64,000 nt of DNA, from assembly GCF_026041215.1 (NCBI RefSeq), contig NZ_JAPEIQ010000021.1:1-64000 (forward strand), given 5' to 3'. This DNA comes from Hoyosella sp. YIM 151337 (GTDB lineage Bacteria; Actinomycetota; Actinomycetes; Mycobacteriales; Mycobacteriaceae). Position 1 is the stretch's first letter. Every line of letters starts with the position of its first letter. The translations under genes were made by a program, and so were the position numbers. Positions 44,674 through 54,124 of this stretch are shown here, piece by piece. A model generated the notes under the pieces. The model saw nothing but the letters and a program-made list of their open reading frames with translations. It was not told the DNA's origin and made no database searches.

Positions 44674-47600
44674 ATGTTCAAACGGATAGCGATAGTCAAC
44701 CGCGGTGAAGCCGCAGTTCGACTCATCAGGGCAGTACGCGAACTCAACGCCGAGCACAACTACGGCATCAGGGTTATCGCGCTCCACACCGAAGCCGAGC
44801 GCGGCGCACTGTTTGCGCGCCAGGCCGACGAAGGTGTCACCCTTCGTCCGTCAGCCACAGCGGCAACCCCGTATCTCGACCACGCAGAACTCGAACGTGC
44901 ACTCACCGAAGCAAAGGCGGACGCCGTTTGGGTCGGCTGGGGGTTTGTCGCTGAAGATCCTGCATTCGCAGAAGTATGTGCGCGCCTCGGCATTACCTTC
45001 ATCGGACCCAGCGCTGACGCGATGCGTCTGCTCGGCGACAAAGTTGAGGCAAAACTCCTCGCCGAAAAGGTCGGCGTCCCCGTCGCGCCGTGGAGTGGTG
45101 GACCAGTCTCCACACGCGCCGACGCCCGGCGCCATGCGCAGGCAATCGGCTACCCCCTGATCATCAAGGCGCGCAGCGGTGGTGGCGGCCGCGGCATCCG
45201 CAAGGTGTACGCCGAAGACGAACTCGAACTGGCTCTCGAGCGCACGCAGGGCGAAGCACAGCGCTCCTTCGGTGACCCCGTGGTGTTTATCGAGCGGCTC
45301 GTCACCGAAGCCCGTCACGTCGAGGTGCAGTGCATCGCCGACGCGCACGGCAACGTGTGGGCCCCGGGCGTGCGCGACTGCTCCATTCAGCGCAAGAACC
45401 AGAAGGTCATCGAGGAGTCGGCGTCGCCACTGCTGACCAAGGAGCAGGCCGACCATCTGCGGCAGGTCTCCGCTGAACTCGTGCGTGCGGCAGGTTACTG
45501 CGGTGCAGCCACGGTCGAGTACCTTTACCAGCCAGAGCAGAAGATCTTCACATTCCTCGAAGTCAACACCCGGCTGCAGGTCGAGCACCCGATCACCGAA
45601 GCCACCACTGGCCTCGACCTCGTGAAACTGCAGATCCACGTTGCGAACGGTGGCGAACTGGCTGGCGAATGCCCGCCGGAGTTCGGTCACGCTGTGGAAG
45701 CACGCCTGAACGCTGAGGACGCCGACAACGGCTTCGCCCCAGCCCCTGGCTCGGTGCAACTGCTCAAGTTCCCGCTGGGTTCGGGACTGCGCGTCGACAC
45801 CGGGATCGCGCAGGGCGACGTCATCCCGCCGGACTACGACTCAATGGTCGCCAAGATCATCGCGTGGGGCCACGACCGCTCGGAAGCGCTCGCGCGGCTG
45901 CGCACCGCCCTTCGCGAAACGACCGTTGTTCTGCACGGCGGCACAACGACGAAGTCCTTCCTGCTCGACCTGCTCGACCGCGACGAAGTGATTTCGGCTT
46001 CGGCGGACACCGGCTGGCTCGACCGCACTGGCGTGGGCACATCCAGCGACCAGACTGCCGTGCCGTCAAATACAGCCGCATCAGCCCTGCTGGCGACGGC
46101 TATCGAGGTGTACGACGCGGAGGAAGCCGTTGAACGCGGTGCATTCCGGGCCTCTGCGCGTGGCGGCCGGCCACGCGCGAGTCACGCCATCGGCCGGAAG
46201 GTCGAACTAAGCTACAAGAACCACGCATACAGCCTTTTCGTGACGCAAATCGGGCCGGGACGGTACCGCGTCGAGGGTGATGCAGGCGATCTAGAGGTCG
46301 ACCTCGAGCGCCTCAGCGAGTTTGAAAGCCGCCTTACCGTCGCTGGCACACGCCACCATGTCGTCGCGGTCAAGGGGCCCGCTCACTACCTGGTCGAGGT
46401 CGACGGTGTGAGCCACCAGATCAGCCAGGACGAAGCCGGCGTGGTGCGTGCACCAGCCCCAGCTGTTGTGGTCGCTGTACCGGTCGCTGAAGGCGATGAA
46501 GTCGATACCGGGGACACCCTCGTTGTACTCGAATCCATGAAAATGGAGACGGCTGTACGCGCCCAGGTAGCGGGCCGCGTTCGCGAGGTATTCGCGGTCG
46601 TGAACTCACAGGTCGACGCGGGCGCGCCGCTCATCCGGGTTGATGCGCACAGCGAAGCGGCAGAGACTGTGGAGACGGTTAGCGTGGAGTTCCCAGCGCC
46701 GGCCGAGGCCCAATGTGATGCGCTGGATCTGCTGGATCAGCTCGGCGCGCTCATCACCGGCTACGACGTCGATGCGACGCGCGCGCGCTCGCTGCTTGCA
46801 CGTTACGAACGACTGCGCAGCGCACAAACGCAGCATCCGGACTCTGACGGTGCCGTTGTGCACGCGGAACTCGCTCTGCTGTCGACCTTCGCGGATATCT
46901 GCGAGATCTCGCGTAACCGCCCAATCAATGGCGACTTCGAATCGGATGAACGCGTCCACAGCCCCCGAGAGCACTTCCACACATACCTGAAGTCATTCGA
47001 CGCTGACATCGAGGGCCTCCCTGAGTCGTTCAAGGCACGACTCAGCCGCGCGCTGCGCCACTACGGTGTTGTCGACCTGACGCCAACCCCGGAACTCGCC
47101 GAGGCGGTCTACCGGCTCTTCCTCGCGCTGCAGCGCATGGAGAACCAGATCCCTGTCATCTCGGCATTGCTCGAGCGCTGGCTCACCACCACCTCGACGA
47201 CACTTCCGCAGGAACTCGAAGAAGTACTCGACCGGCTGATTGTTGCCACCCAGCTGCGGTACCCGCTCGTCGGTGACCTCGCCCGTAACGTACGTTTCCG
47301 CATCTTCGACGAGCCGGTGATCAGCAAGGCGCGCAGCGAAGTCGCCGACCGTGTTCGCGGTGCACTCGAATACCTCGCGGAGAACCCGGACGCCAGTGAC
47401 TACACGCAGCGTGTCCGGGAGCTGACTCGTACGCCGGAACCACTGATCGACCTCCTCGCAGGCCGCATCGAACGGCCCGGGCCTTTGCTCGAAGTCATCA
47501 CGCGGGCGTACTACAAGATTCGCGAGCTCGAAGACGTCAAGGCGTTTGAGCGTGACGGCCAGCAGTTCGTCACCGGAAGTTTCCAGCTCTTGGAAGACCG

Positions 47601-50133
47601 GATCAGCCTGGTGTCGACCGTTGGCGACTACGAACGGCTCACCGAAGCGCTGCAGGCTATCGACGCGGTCGCGCCCGCTGACCGTTCGAACCTCGTGGTC
47701 GACCTCTACCTGTCGTGGACGGGTGCGCCCGCCGATTCTGATCAGATCGCTGCGACGCTGCTCGAAAAGCTCACCGGCACACTGACGGTGCGCCGCTTCA
47801 CTGTCACTGTGTTCGGCGACGGCAGCGCAAGCCGCCAGTTCACCTTCCGGCCAGAAAATGGGGGCCTGCGCGAAGACCGCATCATTCGCGACATGCACCC
47901 GCTCACGGGCCAGCGCCTCGACCTGTGGCGTTTGAAGAACTTCGACGGAGTTCGCGTGCCCAGCGCACCCGACACCTTCTTGTTCCACCTGAAGGCCAAG
48001 GAAAACCCGGCTGACGAGCGGCTCATTGCGCTCGCTGAGGTGCGCGACGCCACGCTGCTGCGTGACGAATCCGGTCGCGTGGTCTCGATGCCCTCCTTCG
48101 AACGCGCACTCGCGGCGTGCCTCGACGGTGTTCGCCGGGCACAGGCGAAGCGGGGCAACAAGCGCCGCCTCGACGCCAACCGCGTGATGATGTACTACTG
48201 GCCCACACTCGACATCAGCCTCGACGAGGTACGCACCGTCGCCAGCAACCTCACCCCGCTGACGGTGGGCGCAGGCCTCGAAGAGATCACCGTCATTGTG
48301 TGGATGCCGGGCGAAGGCAACGAACTGGTGAAGCGCGCGCTGCGCTTCTCCTACCGCACCGGTGACGGGGTCGTTCTCAACATCACCGAGCCGCCCACCG
48401 AGCCGCTGCAGCCGATGGACGCCTACACGCAGAAGGTCCGCAGCTCGCGAGCACGCGGCACGGTCTACCCGTACGAGCTCATCCCGCTGCTCGCCGGCCC
48501 GGAAGGCAGCTTCGTCGAATACGACTTCGACGAGACCGGTACGCTCGTCCCGGTCGAGCGGCCATACGGCGCAAACACGGCCGGCCTCATCGTGGGTAAG
48601 GTCACGACGCCGACGCCGCGCTACCCCGAGGGCATGACCCGCATCGCCCTCTTCGGCGATCCCACCAAGGCGCTCGGCACTGTGGCCGAAGGCGAGTGCT
48701 CACGCCTCGTTGCCGCAGTCGACCTCGCTGAGGAACTGGGTGTGCCGGTCGAATGGTTTGCGCTTTCTTCTGGCGCGACGATCTCGATGGACAGCGGTAC
48801 CGAGAACATGGACTGGGTGTCGCGTGGTTTGCGCAGGCTGATCACCTTCACGCAGAAGGGTGGCGAGGTCAACGTCATCGTCACCGGTATCAACGTGGGC
48901 GCGCAGCCGTACTGGAACGCTGAAGCCACAATGCTCATGCACACCAAGGGCATTCTGGTGATGACGCCAGACAGCGCGATGGTACTTACCGGTAAGAACT
49001 CGCTTGACTACTCCGGTGGTGTCTCCGCTGAAGACAACTTCGGCATCGGTGGTTACGACCGCGTCATGGGACCGAACGGTGAAGCCCAGTACTGGGCCCC
49101 CAACCTCACCGCGGCGTGCGAAATTTTGTTCGCACACTACGATCACGCATACACGCTGCCCGGTGAGCAGTTCCCGCGCCGTGCAGCCACTACCGACCCG
49201 ATCGAGCGCGACGTCCGCACCTACCCGCACGTCCACCCGGGCAGCGACTTCACGACAGTCGGTGACATCTTCTCGTCCGAGAAGAACCCGGAGCGCAAGA
49301 AGCCGTTCGACATTCGGACCGTCATGCGGGCTGTTGTCGACCAGGACCACGGTGTGCTGGAACGGTGGGCGGACATGGCCGACGCGGACACGTCCGTGGT
49401 CTTCGACGCGCACCTCGGTGGACAGCCGGTGACGGTCATCGGTATCGAGTCCCGCGCCATCTCCCGCAAGGGCTGGTTCCCGGCCGACGGGCCTGACCAG
49501 TGGACGTCTGGCACGCTGTTCCCAGCATCGTCGAAGAAGACAGCACGAGCGATCAACGCGGCATCCGGTAGCCGGCCGCTGGTCGTGCTCGCAAACCTGT
49601 CTGGTTTCGATGGTTCTCCGGAATCGCTACGCAACATCCAGCTCGAGTACGGCGCCGAGATCGGCCGGGCGATCGTCAACTTCGACGGCCCGATCGTCTT
49701 CTGCGTGGTCTCCCGCTACCACGGTGGTGCGTTCGTGGTGTTCTCGAAGGCATTGAACGACAACATGGAAGTTCTTGCCGTCGAAGGATCCTTCGCCTCG
49801 GTTATCGGTGGTGCACCAGCTGCCGCAGTGGTGTTCTCACGTGAGGTGAACAACCGCACATCCGCCGACCCAACTGTCCAGGATCTGGAAGCGAAGCTGG
49901 CTGCCGCAGAGGACCAGGCCGACAAGGCGCACCTCCGGGTGCAGCTGGCCGCGCAGCGTTCTGCGGTGCGGTCTGAGAAGCTCGGTGAGGTCGCCGCTGA
50001 GTTCGAGGCGATCCACAACATCCAGCGCGCCCAGCGCGTCGGGTCGGTGGACGCGATCATTCCGGCAGCCGAACTGCGCCCGCACATCATTGGTGCGGTC
50101 CAGCGCGGCATGGCCCGGGCCCTGAAGGGATAA
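44674..50133 (+). CDS. Single-chain multidomain biotin-dependent acyl-CoA carboxylase
   Basis: An 1,819-aa protein carrying a whole carboxylase. Residues about 1-450 are biotin carboxylase (ARSGGGGRGIRKVYAEDELE ATP-grasp loop; FLEVNTRLQVEHPITE). Residues about 590-660 are the biotin carrier domain, with biotinyl Lys623 in ESMKMETA. About 700-1250 is a large helical central region, and 1300-1800 the carboxyltransferase (YPEGMTRIALFGDPTKAL; SSGATISM; LTGKNSLDYSGGVS). Order and central region recall eukaryotic acetyl-CoA carboxylase rather than the split actinobacterial AccA/AccD enzymes. The acyl-CoA substrate is not evident. Monocistronic, with its own terminator. Confidence 0.88.
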   Translation: MFKRIAIVNRGEAAVRLIRAVRELNAEHNYGIRVIALHTEAERGALFARQADEGVTLRPSATAATPYLDHAELERALTEAKADAVWVGWGFVAEDPAFAEVCARLGITFIGPSADAMRLLGDKVEAKLLAEKVGVPVAPWSGGPVSTRADARRHAQAIGYPLIIKARSGGGGRGIRKVYAEDELELALERTQGEAQRSFGDPVVFIERLVTEARHVEVQCIADAHGNVWAPGVRDCSIQRKNQKVIEESASPLLTKEQADHLRQVSAELVRAAGYCGAATVEYLYQPEQKIFTFLEVNTRLQVEHPITEATTGLDLVKLQIHVANGGELAGECPPEFGHAVEARLNAEDADNGFAPAPGSVQLLKFPLGSGLRVDTGIAQGDVIPPDYDSMVAKIIAWGHDRSEALARLRTALRETTVVLHGGTTTKSFLLDLLDRDEVISASADTGWLDRTGVGTSSDQTAVPSNTAASALLATAIEVYDAEEAVERGAFRASARGGRPRASHAIGRKVELSYKNHAYSLFVTQIGPGRYRVEGDAGDLEVDLERLSEFESRLTVAGTRHHVVAVKGPAHYLVEVDGVSHQISQDEAGVVRAPAPAVVVAVPVAEGDEVDTGDTLVVLESMKMETAVRAQVAGRVREVFAVVNSQVDAGAPLIRVDAHSEAAETVETVSVEFPAPAEAQCDALDLLDQLGALITGYDVDATRARSLLARYERLRSAQTQHPDSDGAVVHAELALLSTFADICEISRNRPINGDFESDERVHSPREHFHTYLKSFDADIEGLPESFKARLSRALRHYGVVDLTPTPELAEAVYRLFLALQRMENQIPVISALLERWLTTTSTTLPQELEEVLDRLIVATQLRYPLVGDLARNVRFRIFDEPVISKARSEVADRVRGALEYLAENPDASDYTQRVRELTRTPEPLIDLLAGRIERPGPLLEVITRAYYKIRELEDVKAFERDGQQFVTGSFQLLEDRISLVSTVGDYERLTEALQAIDAVAPADRSNLVVDLYLSWTGAPADSDQIAATLLEKLTGTLTVRRFTVTVFGDGSASRQFTFRPENGGLREDRIIRDMHPLTGQRLDLWRLKNFDGVRVPSAPDTFLFHLKAKENPADERLIALAEVRDATLLRDESGRVVSMPSFERALAACLDGVRRAQAKRGNKRRLDANRVMMYYWPTLDISLDEVRTVASNLTPLTVGAGLEEITVIVWMPGEGNELVKRALRFSYRTGDGVVLNITEPPTEPLQPMDAYTQKVRSSRARGTVYPYELIPLLAGPEGSFVEYDFDETGTLVPVERPYGANTAGLIVGKVTTPTPRYPEGMTRIALFGDPTKALGTVAEGECSRLVAAVDLAEELGVPVEWFALSSGATISMDSGTENMDWVSRGLRRLITFTQKGGEVNVIVTGINVGAQPYWNAEATMLMHTKGILVMTPDSAMVLTGKNSLDYSGGVSAEDNFGIGGYDRVMGPNGEAQYWAPNLTAACEILFAHYDHAYTLPGEQFPRRAATTDPIERDVRTYPHVHPGSDFTTVGDIFSSEKNPERKKPFDIRTVMRAVVDQDHGVLERWADMADADTSVVFDAHLGGQPVTVIGIESRAISRKGWFPADGPDQWTSGTLFPASSKKTARAINAASGSRPLVVLANLSGFDGSPESLRNIQLEYGAEIGRAIVNFDGPIVFCVVSRYHGGAFVVFSKALNDNMEVLAVEGSFASVIGGAPAAAVVFSREVNNRTSADPTVQDLEAKLAAAEDQADKAHLRVQLAAQRSAVRSEKLGEVAAEFEAIHNIQRAQRVGSVDAIIPAAELRPHIIGAVQRGMARALKG

Positions 50134-50148
50134 CTTCCCACAGAAACG

Positions 50149-50191
50149 AACACCACCCCTTTGTGCACGCACAAAGGGGTGGTGTTTTCTT
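50149..50191 (+). terminator. Strong Rho-independent terminator after the carboxylase
   Basis: AACACCACCCCTTTGTGC (50149-50166) and its perfect complement (50169-50186) form an 18-bp stem with a two-base loop, followed by a T-rich tail. It also serves the convergent response-regulator gene. Confidence 0.9.
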
Positions 50192-50242
50192 TCCCGTCGA
50201 CGTCGAGGCCCCCCGACCGAGAGACGTGCGGATCGTTCGGGG

Positions 50243-50923
50243 TCAATCGGTGAATCGGTACCCCATCCCGGGCTCGGTAAGCAGGTTCTTGGGGCGCGAC
50301 GGATCGGCTTCGAGCTTGCGGCGCAACTGCGCCATATACACGCGAAGGTAGTGAGTTTCGTTGTTGTACGACGGCCCCCACACTTCGCGCAGGATCTGTT
50401 TCTGCGTCACCAGCCGACCCTTGTTACGCACGAGCAGCCCAAGTATCGACCACTCCGTTGGTGTCAAATGCACGTCCTCGCCATTCTTTTTCACAAGGCG
50501 CGCACCCAGGTCGATGGAGAGGTCGCCAGCTGTGACGACGGCCTCCTGCTGCGGTGCCGAGTTCTGGCCCCGCCGCACGGCAGCGCGCAGGCGGGCCAGG
50601 AACTCGTCCATACCAAAAGGCTTGGTGACGTAGTCGTCTGCACCTGCGTCGAGTGCGGCAACCTTGTCTCCAGAGTCGGTACGGGCGGAAAGCACAACAA
50701 TCGGCACGGACGACCACCCGCGAATCCCGTGAATGACCTCTGTTCCATCGATATCGGGCAGACCGAGATCAAGGATCACCACGTCTGGCTTCTCTGACGC
50801 AACGGCGCGCAGTGCCGCTGAACCGTCGGACGCGGTCTTCACGGCGTAGCCGTGCGCAGCCAGACTGATGCGCAGTGCGCGAAGAATCTGGCGCTCATCG
50901 TCAACGACGAGGACGGTCGTCAT
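50243..50923 (-). CDS. kdpE: KdpE-like response regulator
   Basis: A 226-aa OmpR-type response regulator. The receiver domain has DDE near the N-terminus, the phosphoacceptor D52 in VVILDLGLPD and the conserved Lys in YVTKPFG. The winged helix carries LTPTEWSILGLLVRNKGRLV and YLRVYMAQLRRKLE, as in KdpE. ATG 50923 overlaps the kinase stop by four bases and gives the standard receiver start. It probably controls the adjacent potassium transporter. No kdpFABC operon is in the window, so the target may differ from the classical Kdp pump. Confidence 0.87.
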   Translation of the reverse strand: MTTVLVVDDERQILRALRISLAAHGYAVKTASDGSAALRAVASEKPDVVILDLGLPDIDGTEVIHGIRGWSSVPIVVLSARTDSGDKVAALDAGADDYVTKPFGMDEFLARLRAAVRRGQNSAPQQEAVVTAGDLSIDLGARLVKKNGEDVHLTPTEWSILGLLVRNKGRLVTQKQILREVWGPSYNNETHYLRVYMAQLRRKLEADPSRPKNLLTEPGMGYRFTD

Positions 50924-52377
50924 TCCGCCACCGCTTCCCGATAGTCGACGGCGGGAAGCACACACGTCACCGTGAGACCTCCGCCTGGTGTCTGCGAGGC
51001 ACTGATCGTGCCATTCATTGCTTCAATGAACCCCTTCGCCACCGACATTCCCAGGCCGATGCCAGTCGTCACGTTGCGGTCACCTAGACGCTGAAAAGGT
51101 GCGAATGCCGCCTGTTCGGTGCCCTGCACCAAGCCTGGCCCGTGATCGACCACGTCCAGCACCAGAGTCCCTGCCTGTTCCCGAGCCTGGAGGGTGACGT
51201 CAGCACTTCCGTGCCGCAGGGCGTTGTCGACCAGATTCGCGATAACCCGTTCAAGCAGACCGCCATCCGCTCGAACCTCCGGCAACCCCTCGGGAATAGC
51301 CACCTTCACATCGTCGCTGCCCGGCACGCTGCGCAATGCGCGCGCCACTGAATCTTCTATGTCAATAGCGCCGATGTTCGGCCGCACAGCACCAGTGACC
51401 AGACGCGATGAGTCGAGAAGATTGTCCACCAAGCCGCTGAGCAGAGAGATGGACTCGTCAGCAACGCTGAGGAGTTCACTCTTGTCGTCGGCGGACAATG
51501 TCAGCTGTTCGTCCCTGAGCGATCCCACCGCTGTCCTCAGCGAGGTCAAAGGGGTTCGCAGGTCGTGCCCGAGCGCTGACAGAAGCCCGTTGCGCAGTGC
51601 AGCGGCGTCAGCCTGGCGCTCCGCCTCTGCAGCAGTGGCCGCCATCCGCTGATGGCGCAGGGCCAGTACCGCCTGAAATCCTGCGGTCTCCAAGACTGCC
51701 CACTCGTCGCCAGCGAGCTCGCGGCCGCGCAGTATCAGTCGCACCCCGTCGCTCACCTGTACTGCCTGCACATCAACGGTCTTCGTGATCGCACTCGCTG
51801 GCCCCAGCGCGACAGCGGTCGTCTGCCAGCCGTGCTGACCGGCCTCTTCCAGCGCGACCTTTTCCAGCCCAAAGCTCTCGGCGATCTTTGCGAGCAGGCG
51901 ATTCGCAGGATTGTCCTCGAACAAGATGGTCCGTGCGAACGAGAAGAGCAGCGCGGCTTCTGTTCGCGCGCGTTCCGCTTCGGCGGCGCGAACAGCGGAT
52001 CTGTTGACGACGACGGCGACGAGCACTGCTACCGCCACCATGACGCTCAGGGTGATGATGTTGGCTGCGTCAGCGATGAAGGGGGTGTGAAACGGCTCGG
52101 TGAAGAAGAAATTGAGTAGCGCGGCACTGATCGCCACGGTCGCCAGAGCTGGCAGCAGGCCGCCAACCAGTGCAGCGACCACGATGCCGAGGAGAAAAGT
52201 CATTGCGATGTTCGCGAACGCCACATGCTCTTTAAGCGGTATGAACGCCAGCGTGAGCACAGCGGGCAGTACGACCGCCGCGAACCAGCCGCTGCGGCGC
52301 CGGAAATTCGACAGGGCGGATTGGCCCGTCCTCACTGGTCGCATCAGAACACTGCCTGGCTCATCAACGGCTGCCAT
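50920..52377 (-). CDS. KdpD-like sensor kinase lacking the N-terminal KdpD domains
   Basis: A 485-aa histidine kinase. It starts with four closely spaced helices (DUF4118-type: AAVVLPAVLTLAFIPL; IAMTFLLGIVVAALVGGLLP) and a GAF-like region. The phosphoacceptor is H271 in LGHDLRTPLTSL, and the ATPase boxes are NLVDNALRHGSA, VVDHGPGLV and GIGLGMSVAKGF. This equals the C-terminal half of KdpD; the usual cytosolic N-terminal Walker and USP domains, about 370 residues, are absent. The gene is 18 bp after the Trk-type transporter and overlaps the response regulator. Confidence 0.87.
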   Translation of the reverse strand: MAAVDEPGSVLMRPVRTGQSALSNFRRRSGWFAAVVLPAVLTLAFIPLKEHVAFANIAMTFLLGIVVAALVGGLLPALATVAISAALLNFFFTEPFHTPFIADAANIITLSVMVAVAVLVAVVVNRSAVRAAEAERARTEAALLFSFARTILFEDNPANRLLAKIAESFGLEKVALEEAGQHGWQTTAVALGPASAITKTVDVQAVQVSDGVRLILRGRELAGDEWAVLETAGFQAVLALRHQRMAATAAEAERQADAAALRNGLLSALGHDLRTPLTSLRTAVGSLRDEQLTLSADDKSELLSVADESISLLSGLVDNLLDSSRLVTGAVRPNIGAIDIEDSVARALRSVPGSDDVKVAIPEGLPEVRADGGLLERVIANLVDNALRHGSADVTLQAREQAGTLVLDVVDHGPGLVQGTEQAAFAPFQRLGDRNVTTGIGLGMSVAKGFIEAMNGTISASQTPGGGLTVTCVLPAVDYREAVAE

Positions 52378-52395
52378 CCCTCTAGCTTCGCAGCA

Positions 52396-53907
52396 TCAAC
52401 CCACGATCGGACGTTCCTCTGGCAGTTCATATCGGCGCGGCCGTTCCTGCAACGCGAGCGCGGAGGCCAGCATGATCGGACCCACCCGTCCGAGCAGCAT
52501 CAGGACTACTAGGACGAGATGCCCTGCCGCAGGCAGGTCAGCAGTGATTCCCATGGACAGCCCGACGGTTCCGAATGCGGAGATCGCCTCGAACAGAACG
52601 AGATCAACCTCGTGGTCGCTGAGTGCAAGCAGCGCGACGGTCGATCCGATGACAGCGGCAACTCCCAACAGCGCTACGGTGAGCGCCTGCCGCTGCACGG
52701 ATTCAGCGATCTTGCGCCCCATGACGTGGACTGTGGGCTGCCCGCGCAGTTCAGCATAAATGACGAAGCCAAGCAGGGCGAAGGTCGTAACCTTGATACC
52801 GCCTGCCGTGCCGGCACTCCCACCTCCGATGAACATCAGCGCATCGGTAATCAGGATCGTCTCCGGACTCATGTCACCGACTTCGAGGGAATTGAAGCCC
52901 ACCGTGCGCGGGGCCAGCCCCTGGAAGGCTCCCGCCAGGATCTTCTCACCGATGTTGAGTGGCCCCATTGTCGCTGGGTTCGTCCACTCGAAACCCATGA
53001 CCGCGACAATTCCCACCAGTGCGAGTACCGCGTGGGTGAGCACGGTGATCTTGGTGTGCACGGTCCAGCGCCGATTGGCTGACGCATGGTGCGAACGTGC
53101 TTCCCTCACCATCTGCCGGACGTACTTGCCGACCTCGAAGAGCACTGGGAAACCCAGCGCACCCAGCGTAAACGCAACCATCAGCGGCACCATGATGACG
53201 GGATCCCCAACAAACTGCATGACGCTATCGGCTTGGAGCGCGAAACCTGCGTTGTTGAACGCTGAAATGGCATGGAACAAAGCGAAACCCACGGCCGAGG
53301 GCAGAGAATCGGTATACATCGTGTAGTACCGCACGCCGAGGATCAATGCGGCGGCAAGCTCGATCAGCACACTCAGCCGTACGATACCGATGACTACGCG
53401 GCGAACCTCGCCCAGCCGCAGATTCTTCGTCTCGGTATGGGCAATGAGCTGCATTCGCATGCCCATGCGGCGCGCAACCAGTAGTCCCAGCAGCGACGCG
53501 AACGTCATGATGCCCAGGCCGCCGAGCTGGAAGAGACCCGCAATCACGGCCTGACCGAACACCGACCAGTAGGTTCCAGTATCGACGACGATCAATCCTG
53601 TGACACACACCGCGGAAGTAGCGGTGAACAGGGCTGAGACAGGATCCGTCCATTCACCCGAAGCCGATGATACGGGCAGCATCAGCAGCACGGTTCCGAC
53701 GAGGATCGCTCCCGTGAAGCCACCGACGACAACTCGCGCTGGATACTTTCCGAACGTCTTAACAGTTCGGCCGGCTACTCCGCGCGTCCTGTTGTAGAAC
53801 ACCGTTTGATCCGCCCCAAATTCTCGCCGCAGTCTTTCCTGGGCAGGCCCGTGTTCACCGGAGCCCGCAGGAGAAAGCTTGCCGCAGCGCTCATCTTTCG
53901 CAGCCAT
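52396..53907 (-). CDS. TrkH/KtrB-type potassium transporter
   Basis: A 503-aa potassium-translocating membrane protein with four pore repeats. The selectivity-filter glycines are in TSAVCVTGLIVV, AISAFNNAGFAL, APRTVGFNS and SAFGTVGLSMG. Basic cytosolic loops separate them. ATG 53907 gives the usual N-terminus; an open frame extends to ATG 54018, and neither start has a good ribosome-binding site, so the start is uncertain. It lies first in an operon with the KdpD/KdpE-like pair. The regulatory RCK partner (TrkA/KtrA) is not encoded here. Confidence 0.88.
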   Translation of the reverse strand: MAAKDERCGKLSPAGSGEHGPAQERLRREFGADQTVFYNRTRGVAGRTVKTFGKYPARVVVGGFTGAILVGTVLLMLPVSSASGEWTDPVSALFTATSAVCVTGLIVVDTGTYWSVFGQAVIAGLFQLGGLGIMTFASLLGLLVARRMGMRMQLIAHTETKNLRLGEVRRVVIGIVRLSVLIELAAALILGVRYYTMYTDSLPSAVGFALFHAISAFNNAGFALQADSVMQFVGDPVIMVPLMVAFTLGALGFPVLFEVGKYVRQMVREARSHHASANRRWTVHTKITVLTHAVLALVGIVAVMGFEWTNPATMGPLNIGEKILAGAFQGLAPRTVGFNSLEVGDMSPETILITDALMFIGGGSAGTAGGIKVTTFALLGFVIYAELRGQPTVHVMGRKIAESVQRQALTVALLGVAAVIGSTVALLALSDHEVDLVLFEAISAFGTVGLSMGITADLPAAGHLVLVVLMLLGRVGPIMLASALALQERPRRYELPEERPIVG

Positions 53908-54061
53908 CTGAAGGGCGGAATTGACGGGTTGTTGACGGCTGACGCTGGGGTTTTTACGCGTCCTTAGCGCCAGCGCAGCGGTGTGCAGCACGCCTTTACG
54001 GACGCAAATCCCGGTCATCGAGGCAGCTAATGCCTATACTTCCCCCAACCACGGAGGAGTG

Positions 54062-54124
54062 ATGAGGGGTGGATTTGCGCGATGCACGCACACGTCCACG
54101 ACCCGCCCGCTCGCCTTCCACTGA
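54062..54124 (+). CDS. Possible 20-codon leader ORF overlapping the NRPS start
   Basis: A 20-codon frame (MRGGFARCTHTSTTRPLAFH, then stop) starts three bases after GGAGGAG, which is too close for ordinary use of that site. It overlaps the NRPS start out of frame, its ATG lying 20 bp earlier. The same purine site is 22 bp from the NRPS ATG, too far. Either the leader is translated and couples to the NRPS, or it is incidental. Confidence 0.3.
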   Translation: MRGGFARCTHTSTTRPLAFH

